Origin: an uncultured Dehalococcoidia bacterium
Lineage (GTDB): Bacteria > Chloroflexota > Dehalococcoidia > Lucifugimonadales > GCA-2712585
Length of the DNA: 12,960 nt
Assembly (NCBI GenBank): GCA_913052045.1
Contig: CAJXDJ010000010.1
Location: 1 to 12,960 of the forward strand
Direction: 5' to 3'
This document shows positions 1 through 6,969 of this stretch, one piece after another (position 1 is the stretch's first letter; each line of letters starts with the position of its first letter). Below the pieces are notes generated by a model. That model was not told where the DNA came from and made no database searches. It was given only the letters and a program-made list of their open reading frames with translations. Position numbers and translations under genes: made by a program.

Positions 1-1
1 A

Positions 2-223
2 AAAGGTCTGACCAAGATGCGCTTACAATGCGAACATCAGAAGGGCATAATATATGTCGTACCTGCCGAAATGAGTTGGGTTTGCGAAGATGAAACTATG
101 CCGGGACACGCATTAGCAGGGTTTTTTAACGAGCTCCTGACGGAAAACCATTCACTGGTAAGAGACCTAATGCAAAAATGGGGGATATACTTCCGTCAGT
201 TACCTTTAAACGACGAGACCTAG
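2..223 (+). CDS. Unidentified protein, probable C-terminal part (left edge)
   Basis: I do not recognise this protein. The frame is open from base 2 to a TAG at 221-223, so it may be the tail of a gene that begins outside the window. An ATG at 17, with AAGG about ten bases upstream, could instead start a complete 68-residue protein. The visible peptide is soluble-looking, with no membrane segment. It has two Cys (residues 5 and 23 counted from the ATG at 17) and an amphipathic stretch rich in Leu, Asn and His around residues 33-52, ending in KWGIYFRQLPLNDET. It converges on ftsH with only ten bases between the two stop codons, and both stops sit in a short CCTAG/CTAGG dyad. Being real is plausible but not certain; the function is unknown. 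Confidence 0.4.
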   Translation, partial: KGLTKMRLQCEHQKGIIYVVPAEMSWVCEDETMPGHALAGFFNELLTENHSLVRDLMQKWGIYFRQLPLNDET

Positions 224-233
224 CCTTATCTTC

Positions 234-2186
234 CTAGGAATCTGACGCTGTTCCTCCGTCCATTATTGGCCTGGATCCATGCGGCTGACCAGTTTTAGGT
301 ACCGACTTGGTCTGTCTCTTACGGGTTGCTCTTTTCTTTGATTGTTCTTCCGTTTTAATCAAGGTAGGCTGCGGCTCCCGACCTTCCAGGAGATCTGCAA
401 GAGCCTGTCCTTCCACTGACTCATGCCTGATAAGATATTCGGCCACACCATTCAAAATCTCCCTATGTTCCTCGAGAATGCCCTGTGCTCTATTGTACGC
501 AGTCTCGATGAAAGTCTTGACTTCTCCATCGATTACTTCAGCTATTTTATCACTGTAATCTCTTTCCTCATGGATTTCTCGTCCTAGAAAGACCAATTCC
601 TGTCTTTTGCCTAGGGTTCTAGGCCCCAAAGTGGAACTCATTCCGTATTGTTTTACCATCATCAGAGAGATACGAGTAGCTCTTTCTAAATCGTTACTAG
701 CTCCGGTCGTAATCTCGTTAAAAACCACCTGTTCGGAAACCCGGCCACCCAAAGCAGTAGCCAACAAGTCCTCAAATTGGTTCTTCGTATACAAATTGCT
801 CTCTTCTTCGGGTAACAATCTCGTATATCCACCCATGTTACCTCGGGCTACGATGGATATCTTATGAACAATATCAGCATGAGGCAATTTCGAGGCAACA
901 ACAGCATGACCCGCCTCATGGTAAGCCGTTATTCTTTTTTCTCGTTCACTAATGATACGGCTTTTCCGTTCAGGACCGGCAATTACCCTATCAACCGCTT
1001 CCTCAAATTCGGTCTTACCAATCAGTTTCTTGTTAACTCGAGCCGTTAACAAAGCGGACTCGTTGACTAGGTTGGCAAGATCTGCGCCGCTAAATCCTGG
1101 GGTTTCCTTGGCAATAAGGGCCAAATCCACACTAGGAGCCAGCGGTTTACCCTGAGAATGCACCTTTAAGATAGCCTCCCTTCCCCGTACATCAGGAGCA
1201 TCTAGCATCACTTTTCTATCGAATCTACCCGGTCTCAATAGAGCGGGATCAAGGATGTCGGGTCTGTTAGTAGCAGCCAAAACTATTACGTTCGTTCCAG
1301 TCTCGAATCCATCCATTTGAACCAAAATCTGGTTCAAGGTTTGTTCTCGTTCGTCGTGACCTCCTCCTAAACCAGCTCCCCTATGTCGGCCCACTGCGTC
1401 AATTTCGTCCACAAACACTATACATGGAGCGTTACGTTGGGCTTGGTCAAATAGATCTCGAACACGAGCAGCTCCGACACCTACAAACATTTCCACAAAT
1501 TCACTTCCACTGATGGGGAAAAAGGGGACAGCGGCTTCTCCAGCTATAGCGCGAGCAAGCAATGTTTTTCCAGTCCCTGGCGGACCAATCAATAAGATTC
1601 CCCTGGGTATCCTAGCGCCTAAAGCTAGGAAACGTTCTGGAAACTTAAGAAACTCCACGACCTCCTGAAGTTCTGCTTTTGCCTCATCAGCCCCAGCTAC
1701 GTCGTCAAACGTGACCGTTGGACGATCCGTGACAATCATTTTTGCTTTCGACCGACCAAAGTTCATGGTTTGATTACTATTACCTTGGGCCTGCCGCATC
1801 ATGAAAATGATAAGGCCACCAAAAAATATCAATGGGAGGAAATTGAGCAGCATCCCAAAATTTAGCCCTCCAGCTTTTTTAAATACTACATCGACTCCAT
1901 TTACGCCCGTATTGATCCCCTCATCACGTAATACCTCAAGCAGGTCTATCCCAATCCCAATACGACTATTGAACCTGACGCCTGAAGTCGTTACTGCCAA
2001 AATATTTCCACCATTAACTTCCATTAACTGGATATCACCAGCTTTTGCCTTTGATACAAGCTCTGTAAAGGAAATTTCTCGGGAACTACCCGTATCGGAT
2101 GCTATGGTGAGGAAAACTATGACGATAGCGGCAATTATCACCATGTACAGGAAACCACCGCGCATCCACTTCGGTCTATCGGCCAT
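234..2186 (-). CDS. ftsH: ATP-dependent zinc metalloprotease FtsH
   Basis: Membrane-anchored AAA+ protease (650 aa, normal length) that extracts and degrades membrane proteins and some unstable cytoplasmic regulators; it is expected to act as a hexamer. Visible in order: TM1 at about 11-29, an extracytoplasmic domain to about 108, TM2 at about 112-130, Walker A GPPGTGKT at 201-208, pore loop MFVGVG at 233-238, Walker B ending in D260-E261, second region of homology at about 305-323, and a zinc site HEAGH at 423-427 with the third ligand D499 (ASNDLERAT). All catalytic residues are present. The last 40 residues are a Lys/Arg-rich low-complexity tail, a variable region in this family. The start is ATG at 2186 with AAGG about eight bases upstream. 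It is divergent from nadE; a candidate promoter lies at 2230-2259 on the minus strand. Confidence 0.98.
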   Translation of the reverse strand: MADRPKWMRGGFLYMVIIAAIVIVFLTIASDTGSSREISFTELVSKAKAGDIQLMEVNGGNILAVTTSGVRFNSRIGIGIDLLEVLRDEGINTGVNGVDVVFKKAGGLNFGMLLNFLPLIFFGGLIIFMMRQAQGNSNQTMNFGRSKAKMIVTDRPTVTFDDVAGADEAKAELQEVVEFLKFPERFLALGARIPRGILLIGPPGTGKTLLARAIAGEAAVPFFPISGSEFVEMFVGVGAARVRDLFDQAQRNAPCIVFVDEIDAVGRHRGAGLGGGHDEREQTLNQILVQMDGFETGTNVIVLAATNRPDILDPALLRPGRFDRKVMLDAPDVRGREAILKVHSQGKPLAPSVDLALIAKETPGFSGADLANLVNESALLTARVNKKLIGKTEFEEAVDRVIAGPERKSRIISEREKRITAYHEAGHAVVASKLPHADIVHKISIVARGNMGGYTRLLPEEESNLYTKNQFEDLLATALGGRVSEQVVFNEITTGASNDLERATRISLMMVKQYGMSSTLGPRTLGKRQELVFLGREIHEERDYSDKIAEVIDGEVKTFIETAYNRAQGILEEHREILNGVAEYLIRHESVEGQALADLLEGREPQPTLIKTEEQSKKRATRKRQTKSVPKTGQPHGSRPIMDGGTASDS

Positions 2187-2229
2187 TTGTTACCTTCATC
2201 CTAATTGCTGAAAATAAGGGCTTGCATAG

Positions 2230-2259
2230 ATTAAAACCACTGCTTGAATGGTACGTCAA
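2230..2259 (-). promoter_or_regulatory. Candidate ftsH promoter
   Basis: On the minus strand TTGACG (2254-2259) is followed after 18 bases by TTTAAT (2230-2235), a sigma70-like pair pointing into ftsH with a leader of about 40 bases. The -35 box matches the consensus at five of six positions. The -10 box lacks the conserved second-position A, so this is only a candidate. Confidence 0.35.
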
Positions 2260-2317
2260 AAATAGCCAAAAATCAAAATAAATCATTCGATTTTTCTTAG
2301 AAAAATAATCCACAGGT

Positions 2318-2336
2318 CACTAACTTCGAGCTAGTG
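2318..2336. promoter_or_regulatory. 19-bp imperfect palindrome, candidate operator between ftsH and nadE
   Basis: CACTAaCTtcgAGcTAGTG is a dyad whose two arms match at seven of eight paired positions around a three-base centre. It ends directly against the extended -10 box of the nadE promoter candidate (TG at 2335-2336), so a bound protein would block that promoter. It could serve nadE, ftsH or both. No known regulator motif is recognised. Confidence 0.3.
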
Positions 2337-2365
2337 TTATACTTTGGAAAAGGATAATTTATAAT
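2335..2365 (+). promoter_or_regulatory. Candidate nadE promoter(s)
   Basis: An extended -10 box TGtTATACT (2335-2343) lies about 36 bases before the nadE ATG, without a good -35 box. A perfect TATAAT occurs at 2360-2365 but would give a leader of only about 8 bases. The ribosome binding site is weak (AGG at 2373-2375). The first candidate is favoured because of the extended -10 and a normal leader length. Confidence 0.35.
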
Positions 2366-2378
2366 TAATATCAGGTCC

Positions 2379-4109
2379 ATGAGAACCTTCAGAATAGCAT
2401 TAGCTCAGATCAACACTATAGTCGGGGATCTCCAGGGAAACTTGGAAAAGATTCTCCATTACACAAATCTGGCCAAAGCTCAGTCAGCGGATCTAGTGGC
2501 TTTTCCAGAAATGGCCATTACAGGATATCCGGCGGAAGACCTTGTGTTCAAACCCTCTTTCCTTAAGGCATCCAAGGAAAAGATGCGTCAGGCTGTTGAT
2601 GCCTCGACTGGTATTGGATTGGTAATCGGATTTGTGGATTCCGATGTCAATACGTATAACGCTGCTGCTTTAGCATACGACGGCAAACTTATAAACATAT
2701 ACCACAAAATTCATCTTCCAACATATGGGGTGTTCGATGAAGCCCGTTATTTCAAACCCGGGTCACAATACCCAGTTTACAAAATCAATGGCTCAAAGCT
2801 GGGCGTCAACATCTGTGAGGACGTTTGGTACAAAGACGGCCCGATGGTTGCACAATGTAAAACCGGAGCAGAGTTGATCATTAACATCAATGCATCTCCT
2901 TACCAGATTGGCAAACAGATCGAAAGGGAAGAGATAATTACCACACGTTCAATCGAAAATAACGTATTCATCGCTTACGTCAACGCAATAGGAGGACAAG
3001 ACGAACTCGTTTTTGATGGAGCGAGCATGGTGAGCAATCCGGAAGGACAGATTCTGGTGAAAGGAAAGCAATTCGAGGAGGATCTAATAACAATAGATCT
3101 TGATTTGGAATCGATTTCCAGATCCGATATCGACCATCATAGAACGCGAATCAATGACCATGAAGACTTAGAGACCAGCTGCAATACCAAATTGTTCAAT
3201 GTTTCCGGCTTTATAGAGAAGTCCTACCCAAGATTGGAAACGAGCAGACCATCCGCAAACAATACAGGACTAGATCAAATTTATGGTGCACTTATAACGG
3301 GAACCCGCGATTACATACATAAAACGGGTTTTGCCAAAGTGTTGATTGGTCTTTCTGGAGGAATTGACTCAGCTCTCACAGCTACCATAGCGAGCGATGC
3401 TTTGGGCTGTGAGAATGTCATTGGCATTGCTATGCCTTCTCGTTATTCAAGCAAAGGTAGCATAGTGGACGCTAAAAAACTGGCGGATAATCTAGGGATT
3501 AAAATATGGTCGGTCCCTATTGAAGCAGCTCATTCAGCATTTGATGAAATGTTAGCTGGATTTTTCTCAAATACACCTGCAGGTGTAGCCGAGGAAAATG
3601 TTCAGTCACGAATTAGAGGCAATATTTTGATGACATTATCTAATAAATTTGGATGGCTTGTCCTCTGTACAGGAAACAAAAGCGAAATGGCCATGGGCTA
3701 CGCCACCCTCTATGGTGACATGGCAGGGGGATTCAATGTGTTAAAAGATGTTCCAAAAACTATGGTGTATAACCTAGCACACTGGCGAAATAAATCAAAT
3801 CCTGTGATACCTAAAAACACCTTAACTAAACCCCCAAGCGCTGAACTAAAACCATTACAAAAAGATGTGGACACATTGCCACCATACGACATTCTCGACC
3901 AAATATTAGCGGCATACGTAGAACAGAATCAGGATTACGAGGATATCGTAAACATGGGATTTGATCCATTGATAGTTAGAAAAGTTATTACCACAATAAA
4001 TCACAATGAATACAAAAGAAGGCAAGCTCCCCCAGGCGTAAAAATTACGCAACGAGCTTTTGGGAAAGACTGGCGACTACCAATAATCAACCACTATCCA
4101 AAAATTTAA
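2379..4109 (+). CDS. nadE: Glutamine-dependent NAD+ synthetase
   Basis: Catalyses the last step of NAD+ synthesis: ATP-dependent amidation of deamido-NAD+ using glutamine as nitrogen donor, in the cytoplasm. It is the two-domain form (576 aa, typical). The N-terminal nitrilase-like glutaminase domain (about 1-265) shows the Glu-Lys-Cys triad: E44 in FPEMAITGYP, K110 in YHKIHLPTYG and C146 in NICEDVWY. The C-terminal synthetase domain (about 295-576) has the PP-loop LSGGIDSAL at 325-333 and TGNKSE at 431-436. Because it carries its own glutaminase, no separate ammonia supply is needed. It begins at ATG 2379; the alignment of the N-terminus MRTFRIALAQIN with the family supports this start. It is divergent from ftsH and followed 66 bases later by the cupin gene on the same strand. 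Confidence 0.97.
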   Translation: MRTFRIALAQINTIVGDLQGNLEKILHYTNLAKAQSADLVAFPEMAITGYPAEDLVFKPSFLKASKEKMRQAVDASTGIGLVIGFVDSDVNTYNAAALAYDGKLINIYHKIHLPTYGVFDEARYFKPGSQYPVYKINGSKLGVNICEDVWYKDGPMVAQCKTGAELIININASPYQIGKQIEREEIITTRSIENNVFIAYVNAIGGQDELVFDGASMVSNPEGQILVKGKQFEEDLITIDLDLESISRSDIDHHRTRINDHEDLETSCNTKLFNVSGFIEKSYPRLETSRPSANNTGLDQIYGALITGTRDYIHKTGFAKVLIGLSGGIDSALTATIASDALGCENVIGIAMPSRYSSKGSIVDAKKLADNLGIKIWSVPIEAAHSAFDEMLAGFFSNTPAGVAEENVQSRIRGNILMTLSNKFGWLVLCTGNKSEMAMGYATLYGDMAGGFNVLKDVPKTMVYNLAHWRNKSNPVIPKNTLTKPPSAELKPLQKDVDTLPPYDILDQILAAYVEQNQDYEDIVNMGFDPLIVRKVITTINHNEYKRRQAPPGVKITQRAFGKDWRLPIINHYPKI

Positions 4110-4175
4110 CAGGTTGTTCACAAAAAGCCCCCATGATAGGATTTGTGCATCCCGATTTCGAGAAGGACCCTCGAC

Positions 4176-4772
4176 ATGTCTAATCTTTATTACGGCCTCG
4201 ATGATTTTGTATCTGATATGAACAATCTTCTCGCATTAGGTCCAACCCAGCAATCCCTCTTTGACCGAGGATCTCGTTACCTTAAACAACTTATACTTAA
4301 CCCAAATTCCATCGAAGAGACTTTTAAGTTGCCATATGGGAAAGGACCACGTCCGTTCCATGGGTCCTATCTACTACATAGAGGGACAAACGGCCTATCC
4401 ATTATCTCAATAGTGTGGGGTCCTGGAGATCATATAGACCCTCATGATCACTTAACCTGGGGAATGATCGGAGTTATGGAGAATTGCCTTACGGAAACTC
4501 GTTTTAAGCGAATAGATAATCACAAAAGAAACGGATTTGCTATGCTGGAAAAGACTCGCGTAGATAAGACCAGGCCCGGGGAAATTTCGTTGTTGGTACC
4601 TCTATCGGATGAAATACACCAGATTGATAATGAAACTGACAGACCAACAGTGGAGATACACGTCTACGGAGAAGATTTATCCAAACTCAACCGTCATAAA
4701 TTTGATCTGAAAACCAATGTGGTAACCGACTTTAAGTCAGGAAAATATGACAACGAACTAAGATGTCGATAA
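4176..4772 (+). CDS. Cysteine-dioxygenase-like cupin protein
   Basis: A 198-residue single-domain cupin resembling the cysteine/thiol dioxygenase-type metal enzymes (double-stranded beta-helix). The first cupin motif is GDHIDPHDHLTWG with metal-ligand candidates H90 and H92 (numbered from ATG 4176), and a Glu follows in NCLTETRF at 107. A later His (H148 in PLSDEIHQI) is the expected third ligand of a 3-His iron site; HVYG at 162-165 is also family-like. Iron-dependent oxygenation of a small thiol is the inferred chemistry; the substrate cannot be told. The start was chosen at ATG 4176 because AGAAGGA at 4161-4167 sits eight bases upstream; an in-frame TTG at 4143 has no such site. It follows nadE by 66 bases and may share its transcript. 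It ends in a TAA followed directly by a run of nine C. Confidence 0.8.
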   Translation: MSNLYYGLDDFVSDMNNLLALGPTQQSLFDRGSRYLKQLILNPNSIEETFKLPYGKGPRPFHGSYLLHRGTNGLSIISIVWGPGDHIDPHDHLTWGMIGVMENCLTETRFKRIDNHKRNGFAMLEKTRVDKTRPGEISLLVPLSDEIHQIDNETDRPTVEIHVYGEDLSKLNRHKFDLKTNVVTDFKSGKYDNELRCR

Positions 4773-4865
4773 CCCCCCCCCACCATTCTATGAAGCGTGT
4801 CACAGAACTACCCGATCAAACAGTCCAATGTTCATTAAGAAGCTACCTGCCAAATAAAAGACTGC

Positions 4866-4894
4866 TTGTTGGCCATTCAAGCCAATGATATTAT
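4866..4894 (+). promoter_or_regulatory. Candidate recA promoter with dyad in spacer
   Basis: TTGTTG (4866-4871), 17 bases, then TATTAT (4889-4894) preceded by TG at 4886-4887 (extended -10). This predicts a leader of about 24 bases before the recA ATG at 4925. Between the boxes lies a perfect 5-bp inverted repeat TTGGC-N7-GCCAA (4869-4885), placed as an operator would be. Consensus LexA boxes of the E. coli or Bacillus type are not present, so the dyad is only a candidate site for this organism's SOS repressor. Confidence 0.5.
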
Positions 4895-4924
4895 GACCTA
4901 ATCCAGTTCCTAGTGAGGGATTCC

Positions 4925-5515
4925 ATGACCCAAAGTAAAAAAGCAGCTTTAGATATAGCTCTCGACCAGATAGAACGAGAGTATGGGAAAGGCGCCATAA
5001 TGCGGCTAGGGGAAACTGTACAAACCTTAACAACCGAATCATTGCCAACAGGTTGTCTATCTCTTGACATAGCCCTAGGAATAGGGGGGGTGCCTCGAGC
5101 TCGAGTTACAGAAATTTATGGAGCCGAAGCCGCCGGAAAATCAACTATCGCCATGCATATCATGGCAGAAAGCCAAAAGTTAGGTGGTACGGCTGCGTAT
5201 ATTGACGTGGAACACGCTATGGATCCCTCCTATGCCGCTAGGTTAGGCCTAAACATCCAGGACCTACTAATCTCACAACCAGATAACGCAGAGCAAGCGT
5301 TGGAAATCACTGAATATTTGGTGAGAAGCGGTGCCATAGACGTGATTATTATCGATTCCGTTGCGGCATTAGTCCCCAAAGCCGAAATTGAAGGCGATAT
5401 GGGAGATGCCCATGTAGGACTCCAGGCAAGATTAATGTCTCAGGCTCTACGAAAACTAACTTCTGCCATCCACAGATCCAAAACTGCCGTTATTTTATCA
5501 ACCAAATACGAATGA
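4925..5515 (+). CDS. recA: RecA recombinase, N-terminal part (frame broken at about 5493)
   Basis: DNA-dependent ATPase that forms filaments on single-stranded DNA, drives strand exchange and triggers the SOS response. This 196-codon piece carries Walker A GAEAAGKST at 66-74 (K72), catalytic E96 in YIDVEHAMD, Walker B VIIIDSVAAL at 140-149 and the L1 region (about 157-165). Numbering from ATG 4925 matches E. coli RecA. The Walker A is unusual in having A67, A69 and A70 where P, S and S are usual. The last six residues (LSTKYE) are out of frame: adding one T to the TTTT run at 5493-5496 restores FINQIR, including Q194, and joins the piece to the following frame as a protein of about 345 aa. 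ATG 4925 is preferred over GTG 4913 because GAGGGA (4915-4920) lies just before it. Confidence 0.93.
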   Translation: MTQSKKAALDIALDQIEREYGKGAIMRLGETVQTLTTESLPTGCLSLDIALGIGGVPRARVTEIYGAEAAGKSTIAMHIMAESQKLGGTAAYIDVEHAMDPSYAARLGLNIQDLLISQPDNAEQALEITEYLVRSGAIDVIIIDSVAALVPKAEIEGDMGDAHVGLQARLMSQALRKLTSAIHRSKTAVILSTKYE

Positions 5516-5961
5516 AAGTGGGAGTAATGTTTGGAAGCCCAGAGGTTACACCAGGAGGACGGGCCCTAAAATTCTACAGTTCGGTCCGCATAGACCTCCG
5601 AAGGGTCGACTCCATCAAAAATGGGACAGAAATAATTGGCAATAGGGTTAGGGCTCGAGTTGTAAAAAACAAGGTTGCGCCTCCATTCAGAACAGCAGAA
5701 TTCGATATCATGTTCAGCGAGGGGATCAGTCGAGAAGGGGACATTCTAGAACTGGGAACAGAAAACAATCTAATAAAAAAATCGGGTGCATTCTACTCCT
5801 ATGGAGATATTCGGCTAGGTCAGGGAAGGGAAAATGCTAAAAGCTTCCTCAGGACCAATAGCGCACTGGCCAAGGAGATAGAACTGCTCATTAGGGAAAA
5901 TTCTATACCCGCGCTCAACTCTGCGGAACCGAACGTTAGTCCTGCCGTTGAAACAGAATAA
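5512..5961 (+). CDS. recA: RecA recombinase, C-terminal part (continuation in the other frame)
   Basis: Holds the rest of the RecA core and its C-terminal domain: VGVMFGSPEVTPGGRALKFY (residues 3-22 of this piece) is the L2 DNA-binding loop and the strand after it, followed by FYSSVRIDLRR and a C-terminal domain ending in an acidic-ended tail. It lacks an ATP site of its own and cannot function alone. The ATG at 5512 overlaps the TGA of the upstream piece as ATGA, a geometry that can allow reinitiation. However, the break falls inside the conserved core at the NQ(I/L)R motif, so a single-base deletion (sequencing or assembly error, or a true mutation) explains it better than two genes. Its 3' end overlaps recX by 14 bases. 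Confidence 0.92.
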   Translation: MKVGVMFGSPEVTPGGRALKFYSSVRIDLRRVDSIKNGTEIIGNRVRARVVKNKVAPPFRTAEFDIMFSEGISREGDILELGTENNLIKKSGAFYSYGDIRLGQGRENAKSFLRTNSALAKEIELLIRENSIPALNSAEPNVSPAVETE

Positions 5962-6445
5962 AAACTCCTGGGATGTAGCTCTACGATTCCTCTCATATCG
6001 AGCACGCAGTGTTCGAGAAGTTCGGCAACGTCTTCTAAGAGAATTCACGAAAACCGACACTGATATAACATTAGAGCTGCTCAAAAGTAAAAATCTATTA
6101 AATGACCAGGATTTTGCCGAATATTGGATACAACTTCGAGAGAAACACCGACCGCGGAGCAGAAAAATCCTAGAACAAGAGCTCTGCAATTTAGGTGTCG
6201 AAAGAGAAATAATTATGCCCCTACTCCAAGAACTGGATGATTACACAACAGCATTAAGGAACGGGAAAAAGATTATTAATCGCTATGGACATATGGATGA
6301 AAAGGATTTCATGAGCAAAATGTTTAGTTATCTACAGCAACACGGATTTAGCTATGAGATTTCAAGAAACGTTTCCGCACGACTATGGGGTCAATTAACG
6401 GATTCTGGTGACTGCCAAATAAACGGAAAGGCCCACTGTAAATAA
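5948..6445 (+). CDS. recX: Regulatory protein RecX
   Basis: Small helical regulator that binds RecA filaments and usually limits RecA activity. At 165 residues it has normal length. The tandem three-helix repeats are recognisable: ALRFLSYRARSVREVRQRLL (residues 11-30), a middle repeat with NLLNDQDFAEYWIQLREKHRP (residues 49-69), and a third with YLQQHGFSYEISRNV (residues 128-142). The start is TTG at 5948, which overlaps the recA stop (TAA 5959-5961) by 14 bases. There is no clear ribosome binding site, so translational coupling to recA is likely; this gives an extra reason why the recA frame break would matter if real. The last 17 codons run antisense to the end of the zinc-finger membrane gene on the other strand. 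Confidence 0.88.
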   Translation: MKQNKNSWDVALRFLSYRARSVREVRQRLLREFTKTDTDITLELLKSKNLLNDQDFAEYWIQLREKHRPRSRKILEQELCNLGVEREIIMPLLQELDDYTTALRNGKKIINRYGHMDEKDFMSKMFSYLQQHGFSYEISRNVSARLWGQLTDSGDCQINGKAHCK

Positions 6446-6943
6446 CTCCATAATACCCCAAGAAAGGATGTGAGTTTCTCTTCCGAAAGTAAAAATCAAA
6501 CTGCTTATAACAAAGGCAAAGATGGTAGCAGCGCCTGCCATCCAAACTAAAAGCTTCGTTCGTTTGCGATTTGATACTATACTTATGCTTTCTCCAATAA
6601 CATATCCGACACCAAGCGAGACAATAATGGGCAAAAATAGCACACTTCGTATTCCTGGGAGAAAATAACCCCATAAAGTTCCAATAACTGCGGACAAAAC
6701 GACCGTTGTTAATAAAGTCAGAATCAATCGTCTCAAAGATAGTGTTGCGACCGGCGATTTTTGCAAGTTAGCACAAATCCGACACCGTGCACCAACAGGA
6801 GTTTGAATCATACAGTAAGGACAGATAGCATTGCCGCATCGACTACATTTAAGAGCAGTCTCAATATTCTTATGCGTCGCACAAAAGGTGACGAGCCCTG
6901 CATAAGTTTCAGCTTCTTGTTTGGAGAATTGTTCCTGACCCAT
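6395..6943 (-). CDS. Zinc-finger (B-box-like) four-helix membrane protein
   Basis: No specific function is recognised. The first 60 residues hold eight regularly spaced zinc-ligand candidates: C21, H24, C33, C36, C41, C44, C54 and C57, enough for two zinc ions, in the manner of the B-box-type fingers that precede membrane domains in some bacterial proteins. Then come about four hydrophobic helices (roughly 71-92, 98-118, 131-153 and 158-178), and the protein ends with TRIR. The total is 182 aa. The finger is probably cytoplasmic. It is the last gene of the minus-strand cluster, 26 bases after plsY. Its 3' end overlaps recX by 51 bases tail to tail. ATG 6943 was taken as the start; the ribosome binding site is weak. 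Confidence 0.75.
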   Translation of the reverse strand: MGQEQFSKQEAETYAGLVTFCATHKNIETALKCSRCGNAICPYCMIQTPVGARCRICANLQKSPVATLSLRRLILTLLTTVVLSAVIGTLWGYFLPGIRSVLFLPIIVSLGVGYVIGESISIVSNRKRTKLLVWMAGAATIFAFVISSLIFTFGRETHILSWGIMELFTVGLSVYLAVTRIR

Positions 6944-6969
6944 TTAAGCATCCACCAGATCTACTCACG

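Noticed and set aside
219..238. CCTAG-N10-CTAGG dyad as a bidirectional terminator between the left ORF and ftsH
   Set aside because: Only five base pairs and no T-tract on either side; the arms mostly consist of the two TAG stop codons and flanking bases.
1801..2211. 136-codon plus-strand ORF opposite ftsH
   Set aside because: Antisense to the membrane/extracytoplasmic part of a complete ftsH, with no recognisable domain.
4143..4175. Upstream TTG start for the cupin gene
   Set aside because: The ATG at 4176 has AGAAGGA at ideal spacing, and the extra 11 residues have no family support.
4773..4781. Run of nine C after the cupin stop codon as a functional element
   Set aside because: A homopolymer alone supports no function; it is noted only as a place where sequence length errors are possible.
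5490..5515. Programmed -1 frameshift in recA
   Set aside because: No X XXY YYZ slippery heptamer occurs in the correct phase and no strong downstream hairpin was noticed; a missing T in a T run is simpler.
5815..6189. Minus-strand ORFs opposite the recA end and recX
   Set aside because: Shadow frames with composition typical of antisense reading; recA and recX are clearly coding on the plus strand.
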